From Morchella semilibera (lineage: Eukaryota > Ascomycota > Pezizomycetes > Pezizales > Morchellaceae): a DNA stretch of 64,000 nt. The translations under genes and the position numbers were made by a program. Under the pieces are notes generated by a model. That model did no database searches. It was not told where the DNA came from and saw nothing but the letters and a program-made list of their open reading frames with translations. Positions 50,049-62,614 of this stretch are shown here, one piece after another. Position 1 is the first letter of the stretch; each line of letters begins with the position of its first letter. The DNA lies in contig CM018609.1 in NCBI GenBank assembly GCA_009192285.1, forward strand, positions 451,282-515,281. The letters run 5' to 3'.

Positions 50049-51478
50049 ATGGCCTCAAACTCACAGGCCCTCACCCGCAAGGCCACCGACATGGAGCTTA
50101 TGCCCCCTCCACCACCCGCAAAGCGCATCAAACGTCCTCCAAAGGTCCTCGACGAAGAGACATACACCGACGCCCTGGTACGTCCCCCCCCCACTGCTCT
50201 AGCTATATACCTACATGTAGCTAGCTCCCGTCATCCGCCGCCACCCCCTCCACCCCTCATCCCATACTAGCTAACACCACCACCCCACCTCAGTCCGAGA
50301 TCATTGCGCGCGACTTCTTTCCCGGCCTCCTCGAGGCCAAGCACCAACAAGAATACCTCACCGCTCTTGCCTCCCATGACCCCACCCGCATCGCCGAAGC
50401 CTCCCGTCGCCTCACCGAAGTGATGACGACTCCACGCCTGCGCCGCGGTACCTCCTTCACCGCTCTCGATACCCCAATCCACAAGAGCAACCCCATGGCC
50501 TCCGCCTCTACCCCTGCCCCTGCCTCCACCACAGCAGAAGACAATGCTAAGTTGCCGGCGCCATACGAGAAACACCTCTCCCTCGACGCTTTCCAGGCAA
50601 AGTACACGTCTGAGGACAACGCATCCTTCAACACCCTCCTCGACAAGCAGAACGAGAAGAAGCGCAACGCATACGCATTCCTCTGGGCCGGGAACCGCAT
50701 CCCGGGATTCCGCGCGGCCGCGGAGGCAAAGCGTATCAAAGCCCGTGCTGCCGCCGACCCCGACGGCGCAAAAACAAAATCGATCGCGTGGACAGACGAC
50801 CGCAAGGCTGTGCCCAATACGTGGAAGGCTGCCCCGCGGAACACACTCATGTTTGCCCCCGAGGGCCCCGACGACGACGACGCTGCTACTCCCCCGCCGG
50901 CCAAGGACGCAGCACAGAAAGAACTGCCGCCAAAAGCGGTCGTCTACGCAAACACACGCATGCCGCCGCCGCCGCTGCCGCCGCCACCCCCGTCGCCCTC
51001 CTTCTCGGCTGTTCGCGACGCGATCGCCGGGCGCCCGCGCCCGCTCGAGTCCGAGAGCGGGATCGGCGCAGAGACGCCGCGTGTAGCGGGTTACTCGTTC
51101 GTGAAGGATGCGCCGTCGCCGAGCCCCAGTGAGTTAGGGGCGCCGCCACTGACATGGGGGTCAATCTCCGCGATGGATGAGGAAGCGGTAGCGGCGACGA
51201 CGCCGTTCAAGATTGCGCCGACGCCGAAGAGGGAGCTGCTGCACCATCGGATGGTGGATCGGGTGGCGAAGAATAAGAGGCCGAGGGCGGGGACGCCACG
51301 GAGGGAGGGCACGCCGAGGGAGGTGGGGTTGACGCCGGCGGGGCAGAGGCTGTGGAGTAGTTTGTCTGGGCGGGGAGGGGGCGGGGGCGGGGGAGAGGTG
51401 GGCGGTGGGAGGTGGGTACCGACGCCGAGGGTGGGGGGGTCGAGGGGGGTGGCCACGCCGTTGGTGAAAAGGAAGTAA
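50049..51478 (+). CDS. Spliceosome-associated ESS-2/Bis1 (DGCR14) protein
   Basis: Two exons, 50049-50177 and 50294-51478, with a phase-0 intron of 116 nt, giving 437 residues. Landmarks are KRPPKVLDEETYTDAL|SEIIARDFFPGL, LSLDAFQAKYTSEDNASFNTLLDK, EKKRNAYAFLWAGNRIPG, WKAAPRNTLMFAPEGP, IVDRVAKNKR-like HHRMVDRVAKN, and LTPAGQRLWSSL near the end; these are the conserved blocks of Es2/DGCR14. The protein is nuclear and associates with the late spliceosome; the fission yeast member is Bis1. The C-terminal part is Gly/Pro-rich low complexity, with a G run of codons. High GC third-position use contrasts with the surrounding spacers. Confidence 0.92.
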
Positions 51479-54400
51479 GGGTGGGGGCTTTTTTATGTTT
51501 TAAATTTGTTTTTTATTTATATTTGGTAGAGTGATTGCTTTTTTGCTTCTGCTGCTTTGCTTGTTTTACTTTTTAGCTGGTCAGTTTCTTTTGTGGGAGT
51601 TGGATGGGTTTGCTTTTTGTTTAGTCTAGATATCTTCCCCTGGAAAGAGAGCAGCTACTACTCTACTTTCTCTTTTTTATCGTTTTCTATTCCCTGTCCT
51701 CATTATTCATATGTACCCATTTTAGTATCCCCTTCTTCATCTTCCTCAATAGAGAGAGCCCTGTTAGAGCGATAGCGGTAGCTGTGGCCGAAAAATGGAT
51801 AGAATGATCTCCAACACTGTGCTCTGCCCCGGGCGCCGAGTGATAGCGTGTGAAGCACTGACCAGGAGGTGATTGCGCTCTTTATAATTATGTCTGATCA
51901 TTGGCGCGCTGGCATGTACCAATCCCCAACGCCACCATCCCCGGCCTCAACCCCACCCACCCGTACGTTGCTGTACTCTACTTGACGGAACTGGTAGATG
52001 GCGAGTCCCCGGGCTGCGGGGTCGTTGTCCCAGTAATATAATCTGGGGCCTTGACGTACGTAGAGACGGGCTACATACATACATGTACATACCAGCTCTG
52101 GCCAGCGTGGGGTTGGCCTATATATGGTATACAACTGCGGGTCCGTGGTTGGGGGGTAAACGTTACATCATGCCCCCCCTTCTAAACTACATACATGTAT
52201 ATTACTACTACAGCACAGTATGGACGGTGACATGATCGATGCACCAATCCCATCCGTACCACGGGCGTGGGGGGACCTCCGTGACCCGTTTCCACTGGTA
52301 CCGTTGCAATTGTGTCTTGACGTACCAACACCGAATCACAGCCCATCACTCGCGCCGCTGACTAACCCCCCCCTCCGTTTCGGAAGTGCACTTTTGTTTT
52401 GCGGGACTTCACACGCGCGCAGGTAAAAAAAAAGTAAAAAACGGTGGCGGAAGGAGGGGGGGAGGGGGGGGTGCAGCTGAACTGAACTGAACTGAACTGG
52501 AGACCCCCCCCCCTAGCTACTCTGCAGGCGGCCGGGCCCGCCACCGGAAATGTGTTTCTACAGTAAACTCCTGGATGCTGTGTAGTGGAGAGGGGTAAAG
52601 TGCACATCCAGCTAATTAGACATGGCGTGGATCGAGCCCCCTAGGCGCGCTACATGTGATTACGGTGTCGGTGGTTGGGCAACTGTCGTCAGCGACGGTA
52701 TATGCGTCACGATATATATATATACAAGTGCGGGATCGGGGCATTCAGTGTGTGCGCGGTTACAATCACAACCCAGCATAGCCCCGGGTGGGTTGGCTCT
52801 TGAGTTTTAGATGTCGATGGGGGGGGGGGTAGACAGACTGACAGACAGACGTTGGGCGTGACGTGCCAGAGCATATACACCTACGTACCTAGCTAGCCCA
52901 GTTCGCGGACGACAGCTAATATATAGAGAGAGAGTACAAGACTTGATCCAAATCGCAGTACGGAATGCACGACTTACTTACCTATGTACCCACTTAGTTC
53001 TGCAATATGACGTTGTACCTCTCATACGCCCAACGCTGATCGCCCCCCGCGCGGCGCGTGTGAGAATAACGAAGAGTGGGTCTCCTGGCCCGTGCCCACT
53101 GCTGCCAAATTAAAGGGCTCTTTTGAGGGCCAATGGGACTTGTACGGGGTCCTTGTACGTAAAAAGGGCCCATGATTCTGTTGGCGGAGTGTACATGGTG
53201 ACCTCCTGCGCTGGTGTAGATAATTGGCCGTCCAGGGCTATATGAACAGTTGAGCAGCGACCTGGTCTGGTCTGGGAAACGTTGTGGGGTAAAGAGTACT
53301 ACATGCAGTATATATATATATAGCACCCACTGTACTAGACCATTGGCCTTGTGTAAGTTCTCCAGTAACAAATACTAACCAGACCAATCCAGCCTCGTAT
53401 TCCAGGTACGAAGCCAGCTGGTACCCCCAACCCCTTTTTGTCGAGAGAGGATATATCCAACCCAATGGCCTCACACGCCTTGTCCTCCAAAACGTAAATA
53501 AACAAACAAAAGGGGCAGGTCCAACTGTAAACAACCCAGCCCCATCTAGCAAGGGGAGTAGTACTACCAAAGTAGATGATTGGCTCCTTTATAATTAGAT
53601 AGTGTTGTCGTCGGATACTCAACATGTCTATGGCAATACGGTACAATCTCGCCATAAGGATATTGAGATGTAACAATTTTGCATCGATCCAAAAATATCC
53701 TTATAGGCCATTTATCCTTAGTTCACCGAAAACAATCCCTATTGGGACCCAAGATATACATCCGAATACCCTCATAAACAACACCCTTATAACGGTTATA
53801 CTATACCCAACCACACCCCCCGCAAAAACTACGGCAAGAGACAAAAACCCCACACAATTAACCCTCACCACCACTCCGAAAACCCCAACACCCCAAACAC
53901 CCGCATTGGCACATCAATGTCCCCCCGCCATCGATATAGGTAGGCATCGTCGTTACCGCACACGCGGGTGTCTGCATCCCTCCCTCCGCATGCGCACATG
54001 CCCTGCCGAGGTGATCGAGTGTGAGGATCTATGTATAGCTCAATTGGAGGAGTCTGTCAGTTAGGCAGAAGCTTAAAATCGCATTATACCTTGGCATGGA
54101 TTAGTAATGGCGGGCTACGCAATTAATTGCAAGTGTGCTTCTACTCTTGGGCTAGCTCCCGAGGGTGCAGGCGTTAGAGTTGCGTGTATGCGGATATATA
54201 CAGTGTAAGTCTGAACTCTGTGCTACATGTAAGGCTGGACCAAGAAACTCATAAAGAAAGATCCTACACACACTCAACCTAGAAGATAAACACACCCGAA
54301 AGAATAAGGCAAAAAAAAAAAGTTAGTCCTCCAGGGGTAGGAATTGAACCCACCCCCATGCGCGGCTGGGGAACCTCTCCATCACTAGCCCAGCCTCTCA

Positions 54401-54720
54401 ACGCACGACTGTGGTGACCTTCTTTGCCCTTTATGCTTGTTTGGGAGAGGGTAACGGTTACCCTGATACAGTTCGCCGGTCACGTGTACTCCGCAAGACC
54501 CACGTGACTTTGCAATAATTCGGCCAGACTCTGGATATGTCTCACTAATGGCTAACACAGCTTGGTGTGGGGATACGGAGTGTTGATATGATACATATCG
54601 ATTAAAGGTAAATGATGCTTAGCAGGATCTGATAAGGCCTAGCTACCCTACAGCTAAGGATTAGAATTTGCATAGCCTGCTTTTCACTCGGAGAATTGCC
54701 CTCTTTGAGTAGCAACATCT
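51479..54720. other. 3.2-kb gene-poor region
   Basis: T-rich 3' UTR-like start, then mixed sequence with TACATGTA palindromes (52080, 52193), an ACTGA repeat (52476-52500), G runs (52820) and CATATATATATA near 52715. A 146-codon frame at 53624-54064 has a Thr/Pro-rich composition and no motif. A tRNA-like B box lies at about 54347 (minus strand), but no tRNA can be folded. Confidence 0.5.
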
Positions 54721-54727
54721 CAAGTTG

Positions 54728-55077
54728 TATGGAGCGGCAAATGTGTCAAAGTGATTTTTACCAACGGTAGCAAATTATTTTACCACCGGTGGTGAAAATA
54801 CTACCATGGTTTATACCTATAATGTTGGGGTAAAAGCACAGACATTTCGGCCGAAGGGGGCTATATCATGCCAATATATGAGCCCTATTGTCCACCGGTG
54901 GGGAATTTCACCACTGGTGGCAGGCACTTCACCGGTGGGAAACCTTCGTAGGTGTTTGTAATAATGATAGCGCAGCGCGCATAAAGACTGAAATTCAGCT
55001 TTTATGCTGGAGCAAGAACTGAAATTCAGCGCCTATACCACCGGTGGTAAAATTACTTTTGGCACATTTACCGCATA
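54728..55077. mobile_element. Non-autonomous 350-bp inverted-repeat element with internal CCACCGGTGG palindromes
   Basis: Flanked by the 7-bp direct repeat CAAGTTG (54721-54727, 55078-55084). The ends match as inverted repeats of about 45 bases: the left starts TATGGAGCGGCAAATGTGTC and the right, complemented, starts TATGCGGTAAATGTGCC. Inside, CCACCGGTGG or close variants occur about five times, and ACTGAAATTCAGC occurs twice. No coding capacity. A 7-bp (or 8-bp with one mismatch) duplication would fit a hAT-type MITE. Confidence 0.8.
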
Positions 55078-55084
55078 CAAGTTG

Positions 55085-56853
55085 AACCTTGAAGGTCCCA
55101 TAAGACTATAGGTTTTTATCATTTCTCGATTTTTTTGAGTATCTGTGTCATCAGGTTACATAAAGAAAGAAAGGAAGATGTAGGCGGCTTCGGGAGGATT
55201 TTTTTTTTTTCAAAATCACCTCCTGTACCCGCTGAAAGTCCTAGTCCAGGTATGGGTATAATTACCCCATAGATCTTCTGCATCGAGAGAAAAGTATGGC
55301 TATCATCTTTTAATAGAGTACATGTTACCGCCTTGCATTGCACGTTCGAGGGGTCCCGTGTCACTTTCTTTTCCCCGCAATAGCTACCATTAAGGAGCGA
55401 TAGGTGGTAGTGCTGGTGGTGGCGAGAACTTCAAAGGAACCAACCAGACCGTTGGTCCATGTCTCTCCACAGCGTCTGCCGTGTGACAACGGGACTGGAC
55501 AAGATTGTAGGTAGCAGCAGAGAGAGAGAGGAATGACAACACTTGGAGTAGTTGCCTGTAGAGCTGGTGGCGATATGCAGATATGGCGGTGGATTCGCTG
55601 GAGTAATCGTAGCTGCTGCATACGATTGAGTTTCGGAAGTGTGTCTTCAATGGCAGTCCACAGCCTTATTTCCTTCTTTCTTGATCTTGCATCGAGCTAA
55701 ATGGCCGGTGGGGGCCATCCATCGTCTTCACGCTGTTCCAGATCAAGTCGCCATTGACACTCCGGCTGCAGAAGATCCCGACTCCAATAATAGTTGTCAC
55801 TCTGCGCGTGATGGAGACTGGCTAGTAGATTACATGTAGTTGGCTAGACATGAGTCTCTCGCCCATGCCAACGAATCCACGTAGCCCTGTTAATATGATA
55901 ATGAGGCTTTGTCGGAATATGTAGTAAAGGAATGTGTCTAGCTAGGGACGATTACTACATGTATAATATCATATCAAAACATTCCTTCTTAGTTAGACCC
56001 TATGTACTACCCACCACAGCCTGGACGGAAGCTTTGCCCACGTATGTACTAGGTATGTAGGTACATGTAGTTGGTACACTGCCGACTCCCAATGTAGGAG
56101 GTTCAAATAAAAGTAATACTGTTAATTGATTGGGTTATCCTTGGCGACGATCGATCATGAGGCGTAGTTACTCTCTATGCACTTCTGTGGTTGGGCCAAA
56201 CAGGGGTGGTGGTGGTGGTTAATATGCGCCCAATAGTGGAAAGGTGCAACTATTTTAAGCTTAACCGATCATCCCCACTAAACATAACTGTGTATTTCCT
56301 CTTGAACCAGATTCAGATATGGCACTCTACTCCCCTAGATTATGTATCTATTCAACTTATAGCTTAGTGTAGCAGTCACTCCAGACTGCTTTACTCGTCT
56401 AAGATACCCCTAAGACATAGGGCTGTAAGTGCACATATGCAAGTACATACATGTACGTACTCTACAGTTGGAGAATGTCTGCTTGTAATTGATATGACCT
56501 CGCTTTTAACCCTCCTGTCTCCGGTGTTTGCTCCGATGGGGAGTCCTAACTGGGGGCCCAAAAAAAAAAGCATGCTAACCTATCACAGAGCTTCTTCCGA
56601 AACCTACAGCCTTCCCTTTTACTCAAAAGAACTACATGTATTTTCTAGAGCTCTCTTGTTTATTTTTATTTTTTCGTTCTGGAGGCGGAGTTTGGTAACT
56701 TGCTACTATCACGTACCAATTCGAGCAACCTGTTCTCCGCCTGTCTGTTGTTATAGTTATATATATAAAAACTCTCCAGCACCTCTCGGGAGTTTTTTTT
56801 TTTCCTTTCTTTCTTTCCCAACCATCCTGCTCCCTCTCCCTAGAACTCACAAG
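55085..56853. other. Intergenic, no gene seen
   Basis: Spacer before the secreted-protein gene. TACATGTA palindromes at 55833, 55954, 56062, 56448 and 56634. A TATATATATA stretch at 56758 lies about 90 bases before the start codon, followed by a T run and CT-rich leader, which fits a promoter. No gene is seen. Confidence 0.55.
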
Positions 56854-58571
56854 ATGAAGCTCCTCTCCACCTTCTACCTCCTCTTAACAGTCGCGCCCTT
56901 CGCCGTTCTCGGCAAGGAGATTCGCAATCCCGCCCGCCAGAGCAGATATGTCTCTGGCGCCGTCCACAACAGCATCATGAAGAAGAAGAACGCCAGCTTT
57001 GACCGAGAGCGGGCCGAGGGTCTCTTCAACTCGACGATATACCCAAAGATCGATGCCTGGACACCATGCGTTAACGGGACTGCCGGTTCCGGGGTCAACA
57101 CCACTTTCCAGTGCAACAACATCGACCTGCGGTACTTTGTGCCCCATGTGGGGCTTGGGAGCGCGACGGGCGAGGGTAGCAGCTCGTGGGGATGGACCTC
57201 GGACGAGGGCAGGGAGTTTATTATTATTGGGCAGGCGGACGGCGCGGCGTTCGCTGAGGTCATGGAGGACGGGGCGCTGGATTATGTGGGGAGACTGCCC
57301 AATACGAATGGGAGCGAGGTCTCGATTTGGAGGGGTATGTGTACCCGGAAAGGGGGAGGTTGATTCTTTTGCTAATAATGTTGGTTTCAGAGATCCGTGT
57401 GCTGAAGCATTATGCGGTCATTGGTTCGGAGGCGGAAAATCACGGTGTCCAGATTTTCGATTTGACGAAGGTGAGTTTTTGTGTAAACAGGTAAAAAGAA
57501 CGGCCAAGTTATGGTGCTGACATGTATTTCCGTTCCAGCTTCTTGAGGTCAAGCCCTCCAAGGACATGCTCTGCACATCACCAAAGGTCTTTAACCCCGT
57601 GACCGACGTGACAGGAATGTTCACCGATCTGCCAATTGGGTAAGCTCTCTCTCTCTTCCCTTAGAAAAAACGTATCTAACCCTCAAACAGTGCATCCCAC
57701 AACATCGTCATCAATCAAGACTTTGGATATGCCGTCAGTGTTGGTGCCCGCCCCCGCAACTCCACATGCGCTTCCGGCCTGATCTTCATCGACCTCTCGG
57801 ACCCCGCCAACCCCACCAGCCCTGGGTGTGCCGCCCAGGATGGTTACGTCCATGACGCCCAGTGCCTCGAGTACAAGGGCCCCGACACCAAATACCTTGG
57901 CCACGATATCTGCTACGGGTACAACGAGGACACGCTCACAATCTACGACGTGACCAACAAGGCAAACTCGAGCATCATCTCCAGAACCTCGTACGAGGGC
58001 GCAAACTACACCCACCAAGGATGGGTTCTGGACACTGAGTGGCAGGAGTTCCTGTTGATGGACGACGAGCTGGATGAGTATGAGGGGACTGGCCCGGCAG
58101 CAGATGGCTTCCCTGGTATGTCCCAATTTTGAGCCTTCTAGGATCTTCTTTTTGTTGCTAACGCAGACTGTTAATGCAGTGACCTACATCTGGAACATCT
58201 CCTCCCTTGAGAGGCCCCTGCAGACGGGCTACTACAAGTCAAACACACGCTCCATCGACCACAACCAGTACATCAAGGACGGCTACGCATACCAGTCCAA
58301 CTACGGCGCTGGACTGCGTGTCTACGATGTATCGAGCATCCCGGAGGACCCTACCGGCAACAGCGTCACCGAGGCCGGCTTCTTCGATGTATACCCCGAG
58401 GACGATGCCGTCGGCGGGGTGGTCGAGTTTGTCGGTACGTGGAGCAGCTATGCGTTATTTGAGAGCGGGTGGATCGTGGTCAACACCATTGAGAGGGGTG
58501 TGTTTGTGGTGAGGATGCAGGAGCAGGGGGCGCACTATAGCTCGGAGGGGAGCGGGGATAAGGACTGGTAA
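56854..58571 (+). CDS. Secreted choice-of-anchor B family (LVIVD-repeat) protein
   Basis: Five exons: 56854-57334, 57391-57470, 57539-57639, 57691-58115 and 58180-58571, introns of 56, 68, 51 and 64 nt, giving 492 residues. A signal peptide covers residues 1-20 (MKLLSTFYLLLTVAPFAVLG). The rest is a beta-propeller-like protein with repeats: LDYVGRLPN, EIRVLKHYAVIGSEAENHGVQIFDL, ASHNIVINQDFGYAVSVG, GLIFIDLSDPANPTSPG, YVHDAQCLEYKG, IYDVTNKANSSIISRTSY and GLRVYDVSSIP. This is the pattern of the choice-of-anchor B proteins found in fungi and bacteria. Many N-x-S/T sites fit secretion. The biochemical function of the family is unknown. The C-terminus has no visible GPI or membrane anchor. Confidence 0.88.
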
Positions 58572-59731
58572 TGGTTGGTACTCGCTTTTTTCAGCGTTTC
58601 TTTTGTAATAAGGCGTTTAATTTTGGTATATATATATACGAAGTAACTATATAGATGTTTTGATGTCAAGTAATAAATAGGAGTTTTTTTCTTTCCGGCT
58701 CAAATCTTTATAGTAGAGCTGTGGTTGGTGACTGCTCTGGGGGACTTACCTACAACCATCTGACCTAACCCACAACCACCTATTGAGTCATGAAATATCA
58801 CTCTCCACCCACACAAACCTGTACCTACACATCATATCACGTCACGTCATGTCACATATTCCCACTCCCTGCATTACTATATCCCAGAACCGAAGAACCC
58901 GCCGAAGCATTCCCGGGCATCCCTGCAGCGCCACGCATCTCGCCGGGAAATTGCAACTCTATCTGACACATGCATGGCCTCGCCCCGCGATTATGATACA
59001 ACTACATACGGCTTCACGAATACATACCGGCAGCAGCAATGTAGTATCGCAGAGTCTGGCTAACACATCATGTGGTATCTACCTTATCTACGCCGAGACC
59101 CGACCCCATCCACGGTCTTATCTTATGGCTACAATGTACAATACTCCCTAAGTACTACCTACATGTACTTACTGTCCAGATACCCAACCACGAGTCCCCC
59201 CTTGCATACATCAGCACTGTCCAGCGTCTTAAAGTGCATGTATATATCCTGCTGCTCCTCTTGGTGGCGCATATAGCCAACTACTTACATGTAGCTGTTA
59301 GGTCGCTAGCTGGCCACAGCGCTCTAACTCGGGGTGTTTGCCTCTCCTCGGCCATGTTCATGCATGGCCGGAATAGATAGTGGGAGGACGGGCTGTGTTT
59401 CTGGATATTCCAGACGGTGCTCATTTCTAGTCCAACATATATATAAACATACATACATACCCATTCAATAGATGGAGAACTTAGCCACGACAGCGCACCA
59501 GCGCGAGTGATGTCCCATGCACGCGCATACAATTAACTACATACATACAAAAGCAAACCCACCCACCCACAGCCAGCCCCATTCCCAATTCCCCCTCTCT
59601 CGATAACCCCACAACCCTAACCACCAACCACCACCTCTTGGCATCCAACCGCACCCCCCCCCCCCCAAAACCGCCCCAAAGATCATTACCCCCCCTCAAG
59701 ATCATTGACCACCCCCCTCCCGCCCCAAAAA
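58572..59731. other. Intergenic, no gene seen
   Basis: Spacer between two plus-strand genes. TACATGTA at 59160 and 59287, CATACATA repeats near 59448 and 59540, and a C-rich leader (CACCCCCCCCCCCCCC at 59651) just before HIS6. No coding features. Confidence 0.55.
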
Positions 59732-60569
59732 ATGACCAAATTCCGCGGCTGCATCGACCTCCACGCCGGGATCGTCAAGCAGATCGTCGGCGGCACCCTC
59801 TCCGACACCGCCCCCGACACCCTCCAAACGAACTACACCTCCCCTTACCCGTCGACGCACTACGCCGCGCTGTACCGCACGCACTGCGTCACCGGCTGCC
59901 ACGTGATCCTCCTAGGCGGCGGGTGCGACGCCGCAGCCGAGAGCGCGCTGCGCGCCTGGCCGGACGCAATGCAGGTCGGCGGCGGGGTGACGGGCGCGAA
60001 CGCGGCCGCGTGGGTCCAGCGCGGCGCCCAAAAGGTCATTGTCACGAGCTGGCTGTTTCCGGGGGCCCGCTTCAGCATGCAGCGGCTGCAGGAGGTGGTG
60101 CGGGCCGTGGGGCGCGAGAGGGTCGTGGTGGACCTGTCGTGCCGTAGGCGCGGCGGGTGCTGGGTGGTTGCCATGAATAGGTGGCAGACTATGACGGATA
60201 TGGAGGTTAATAAAGGTACCGTCCTCCCCGCCTTGACATGTTCGGTTTTGCTAATGGTGGTGGTGGGTAGAAACGCTCGATATGCTCTCGGAGCACTGCT
60301 CGGAGTTCCTGGTCCACGCGGCGGACGTCGAGGGGCTGTGTAAGGGCATCGATGAGGAGCTTGTGCGCTGCCTGGGCGAGTGGGTCACGATCCCGACGAC
60401 GTATGCCGGCGGTGCGTACAGCATTGCGGACCTGGAGACGGTGGAGAGGCTGTCGGGGGGTAAGGTGGACCTCACGTACGGGAGCGCGCTGGACATCTTT
60501 GGCGGCGACAAGGTCAGGTTTGAGGACTGCGTGCGGTGGAATAGGGAGAAGGATGGCCAGTGTATGTAG
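59732..60569 (+). CDS. HIS6: Phosphoribosylformimino-AICAR ribotide isomerase (HisA type)
   Basis: Two exons, 59732-60215 and 60271-60569, with a phase-1 intron of 55 nt, giving 260 residues. The start ATG 59732 gives [13 protein letters not shown], the family start. It is a TIM barrel: catalytic D9 (CIDLHAG), phosphate-binding [14 protein letters not shown], second catalytic D134 (VVVDLSCRR), then [32 protein letters not shown] and [14 protein letters not shown]. It catalyses the fourth step of histidine synthesis, an Amadori rearrangement of ProFAR. Length matches fungal His6. It converges with the DUF1770 gene, whose stop is 225 bases away. Confidence 0.95.
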
Positions 60570-60793
60570 GTAGATAGAGTAGTTTTTTTTAAAAAAAAAA
60601 TAGATGTGATTTGGGTTGGTAGTTGTTTGAGGATTATCAATTGATATGGGTTTTTTTGTTTTGTTTGGTTGGCTGGAATCATTGGCCTACAAGTGATGCG
60701 TGTGATATCTCATGATGCACCACCCCTTCTTCTACTAACTACTAATTACTACTATATTTCCCAATTGCCCAATTAACCCACTTCCTATGCTCA

Positions 60794-61321
60794 CTACTGC
60801 TGCCTTGGAAGCTCCCATTTATTCACTCCCCACCACCACCTCCTCACCCTCGCTGCACCCCAAAAAAATCAGTCCCCTCTCGCCCAAAAGGAAAAGGGGA
60901 GCCCACTCACCACCCACGCCCGCCCCCGCAAACTTTGCCCCGCGATTCCACGACCTGAAGCCCAGCATGGCCAGGTTGTAGCCCACGCCCTGCAGCAGCG
61001 GCAGCATGCACTGGTCCTTGAGCGTGATGAGGGCGATCCTCCACCAGACGCCGTTTGCGGCCGCGATGCTGGCGAGGTAGCTCTGCTCGAAGCGGAGGTC
61101 GGGCAGCGTCGGCAGGCGGCTGCGGTACTGCTCGTCGAGGAGCGAGAGCGAGATGGACGAGTCGTCGTCGTCGTCGTCGTCGGTGTCGATGGTGTCGTGG
61201 TGGTGCAGGTGCAGCTTGGTCGGGGGGAGTCGGCGGCGGTGGGGGGCGCGATGGACGGCGAGGGGGTGAGGTGTGTGTCCTGCGCGAGGGTCTGCGCGGC
61301 GAGGGGGGCGATGCCGGACAT
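60794..61321 (-). pseudogene. DUF1770 (Atg43-like) protein with one-base frameshift in a C run
   Basis: Two exons, 61321-60911 and 60852-60794, with an intron of 58 nt (GTGAGT..GTGCAG). The start MSGIAPLAAQTLAQDT is in one frame and the conserved part in another; the switch falls at a run of six Cs on the minus strand (61222-61227). One extra C there would give exactly 156 codons. The conserved block is DEQYRSRLPTLPDLRFEQ, followed by SYLASIAAANGVWWRIAL and TLKDQCMLPLLQG, ending GVGGA|RVRRWWWGVNKW. This matches the fungal DUF1770 family, named after Atg43, a mitophagy receptor of fission yeast mitochondria. A sequencing error is the simplest explanation; a true null allele or an undetected intron are alternatives. 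Confidence 0.75.
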
Positions 61322-62133
61322 TGCTGTGGTGGTTGTGATGGTGAGGTTGTTTACTTGTGAAGTGACGTCTGGGGGGGTGCCAATCACAACCCAGACATTC
61401 TGCGCCAAGTCTCACATGTTTCTCCTCCTCCTCCTCCTCCTCCTCCTCCTCCCACGTGAGATCGTGGGGTGGGAAGGGTCAGACAGTTATAAATTACGGT
61501 TATTTCATCCCATTCACCCAACACTCTGGGTTTCTTCTGCAAGGACATAAGGCAAGTCAAGGTCAAGGTCGCAATTAATCTAACGGACGAGCAAACGTCC
61601 GTGAGCGGCTGTTTCACGACCACGGTTTCCGGTCCTGCAATCTCAATCTCCGAGGTAAGATGTAGAACGTAATTAATCCACTGCGTGGAACTGCTTTATT
61701 AGCTCTTTGGGGAGTAGTGAGATGCCGAGGTGTGTGTTTTGTTTTTGTTTGCGACATGCTGTAGCTCATCATTCATGAGAGATCGGGAAGAGCTACAGAA
61801 CCTCAGTCAGTCACCTAAGTACTTCCTGCCTCCGTTCCCCCCGTACACGATACACCCCCCCCCTCTCCCACCCTCACCCCGAAGTGACGTATAACGGGTT
61901 TTTTAATCTCGCCCGCTGGCTGGCTGCACATACCCGCGCGCGCATAGAGCACTTTACCTATTCACAGTTAAGCATTCATGTACCTACTTGACCTACATGT
62001 ACCCACCACCGTGACGAATATACATGTATCGACTGCAGTGCAACAGCCGCCTGGCCAGTGCTCAGAGTGCGGATGCAGGTATCTACATGTATTTAGTGAT
62101 AGAGTTAGAAACAAGAACAAGACCCCCAAGCGA

Positions 62134-62173
62134 ACCCCAAAACCCAAAACCCAAACCCAAAACCCAAAACCCG
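62134..62173 (+). repeat. AAAACCC-type heptamer repeat
   Basis: Five to six imperfect units of AAAACCC/AAACCC. It resembles a telomere-like C-rich repeat, but is short, interrupted and internal. Confidence 0.8.
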
Positions 62174-62588
62174 CCAAACGATCATTGATCTAACCAACCG
62201 ACCGACCGACCGCAGATCCCATTTCCAGTAAAATAACTAAGACACGCCTCACACAACACGCGCGCGGACGGATCTGAGCAACATACATATGTACATACAC
62301 ATATGTACATATATGTAAGCACACATGTGGTGCATCAAGAAAATCTGCCGGCGCCAAAAGGAAAATGCAAGCAATTCTCCGGACGAAACATTTGTGGAAG
62401 GAAATATGCTCCTATGTTCCTATATATGTGGGGTCCGTGCCGTGCCAATCAATACATGTGCAAAGAGGCAGAGCAAGCATACCACATGTACTTGTGTAGT
62501 GTAGTGATGGAGAGAGAACTGGAGAGTGCAGTGTTCATGATATGATATGATAAGGTTCTAACTTAACTACACATCTTTCTACCTATCC

Positions 62589-62614
62589 AATCCTATCCTA
62601 TCCTATCCTATCCT
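62589..62614 (+). repeat. TATCC pentamer microsatellite
   Basis: Five tandem TATCC/CTATC units in non-coding sequence. Confidence 0.85.

Noticed and set aside
53624-54064. 146-codon plus-strand frame
   Set aside because: Thr/Pro-rich from AC-rich DNA, no recognisable domain, set among simple repeats.
54325-54420. tRNA-like sequence on the minus strand with a good B box (GGTTCAATTCC) and a pairing T arm
   Set aside because: The expected 5' acceptor strand complementary to the 3' end is absent, and no D or anticodon arm can be folded. At most it is a tRNA fragment or SINE piece.
62134-62173. Possible internal telomere repeat
   Set aside because: Units are irregular (AAACCC and AAAACCC), only 40 bases long, and genes continue beyond it.
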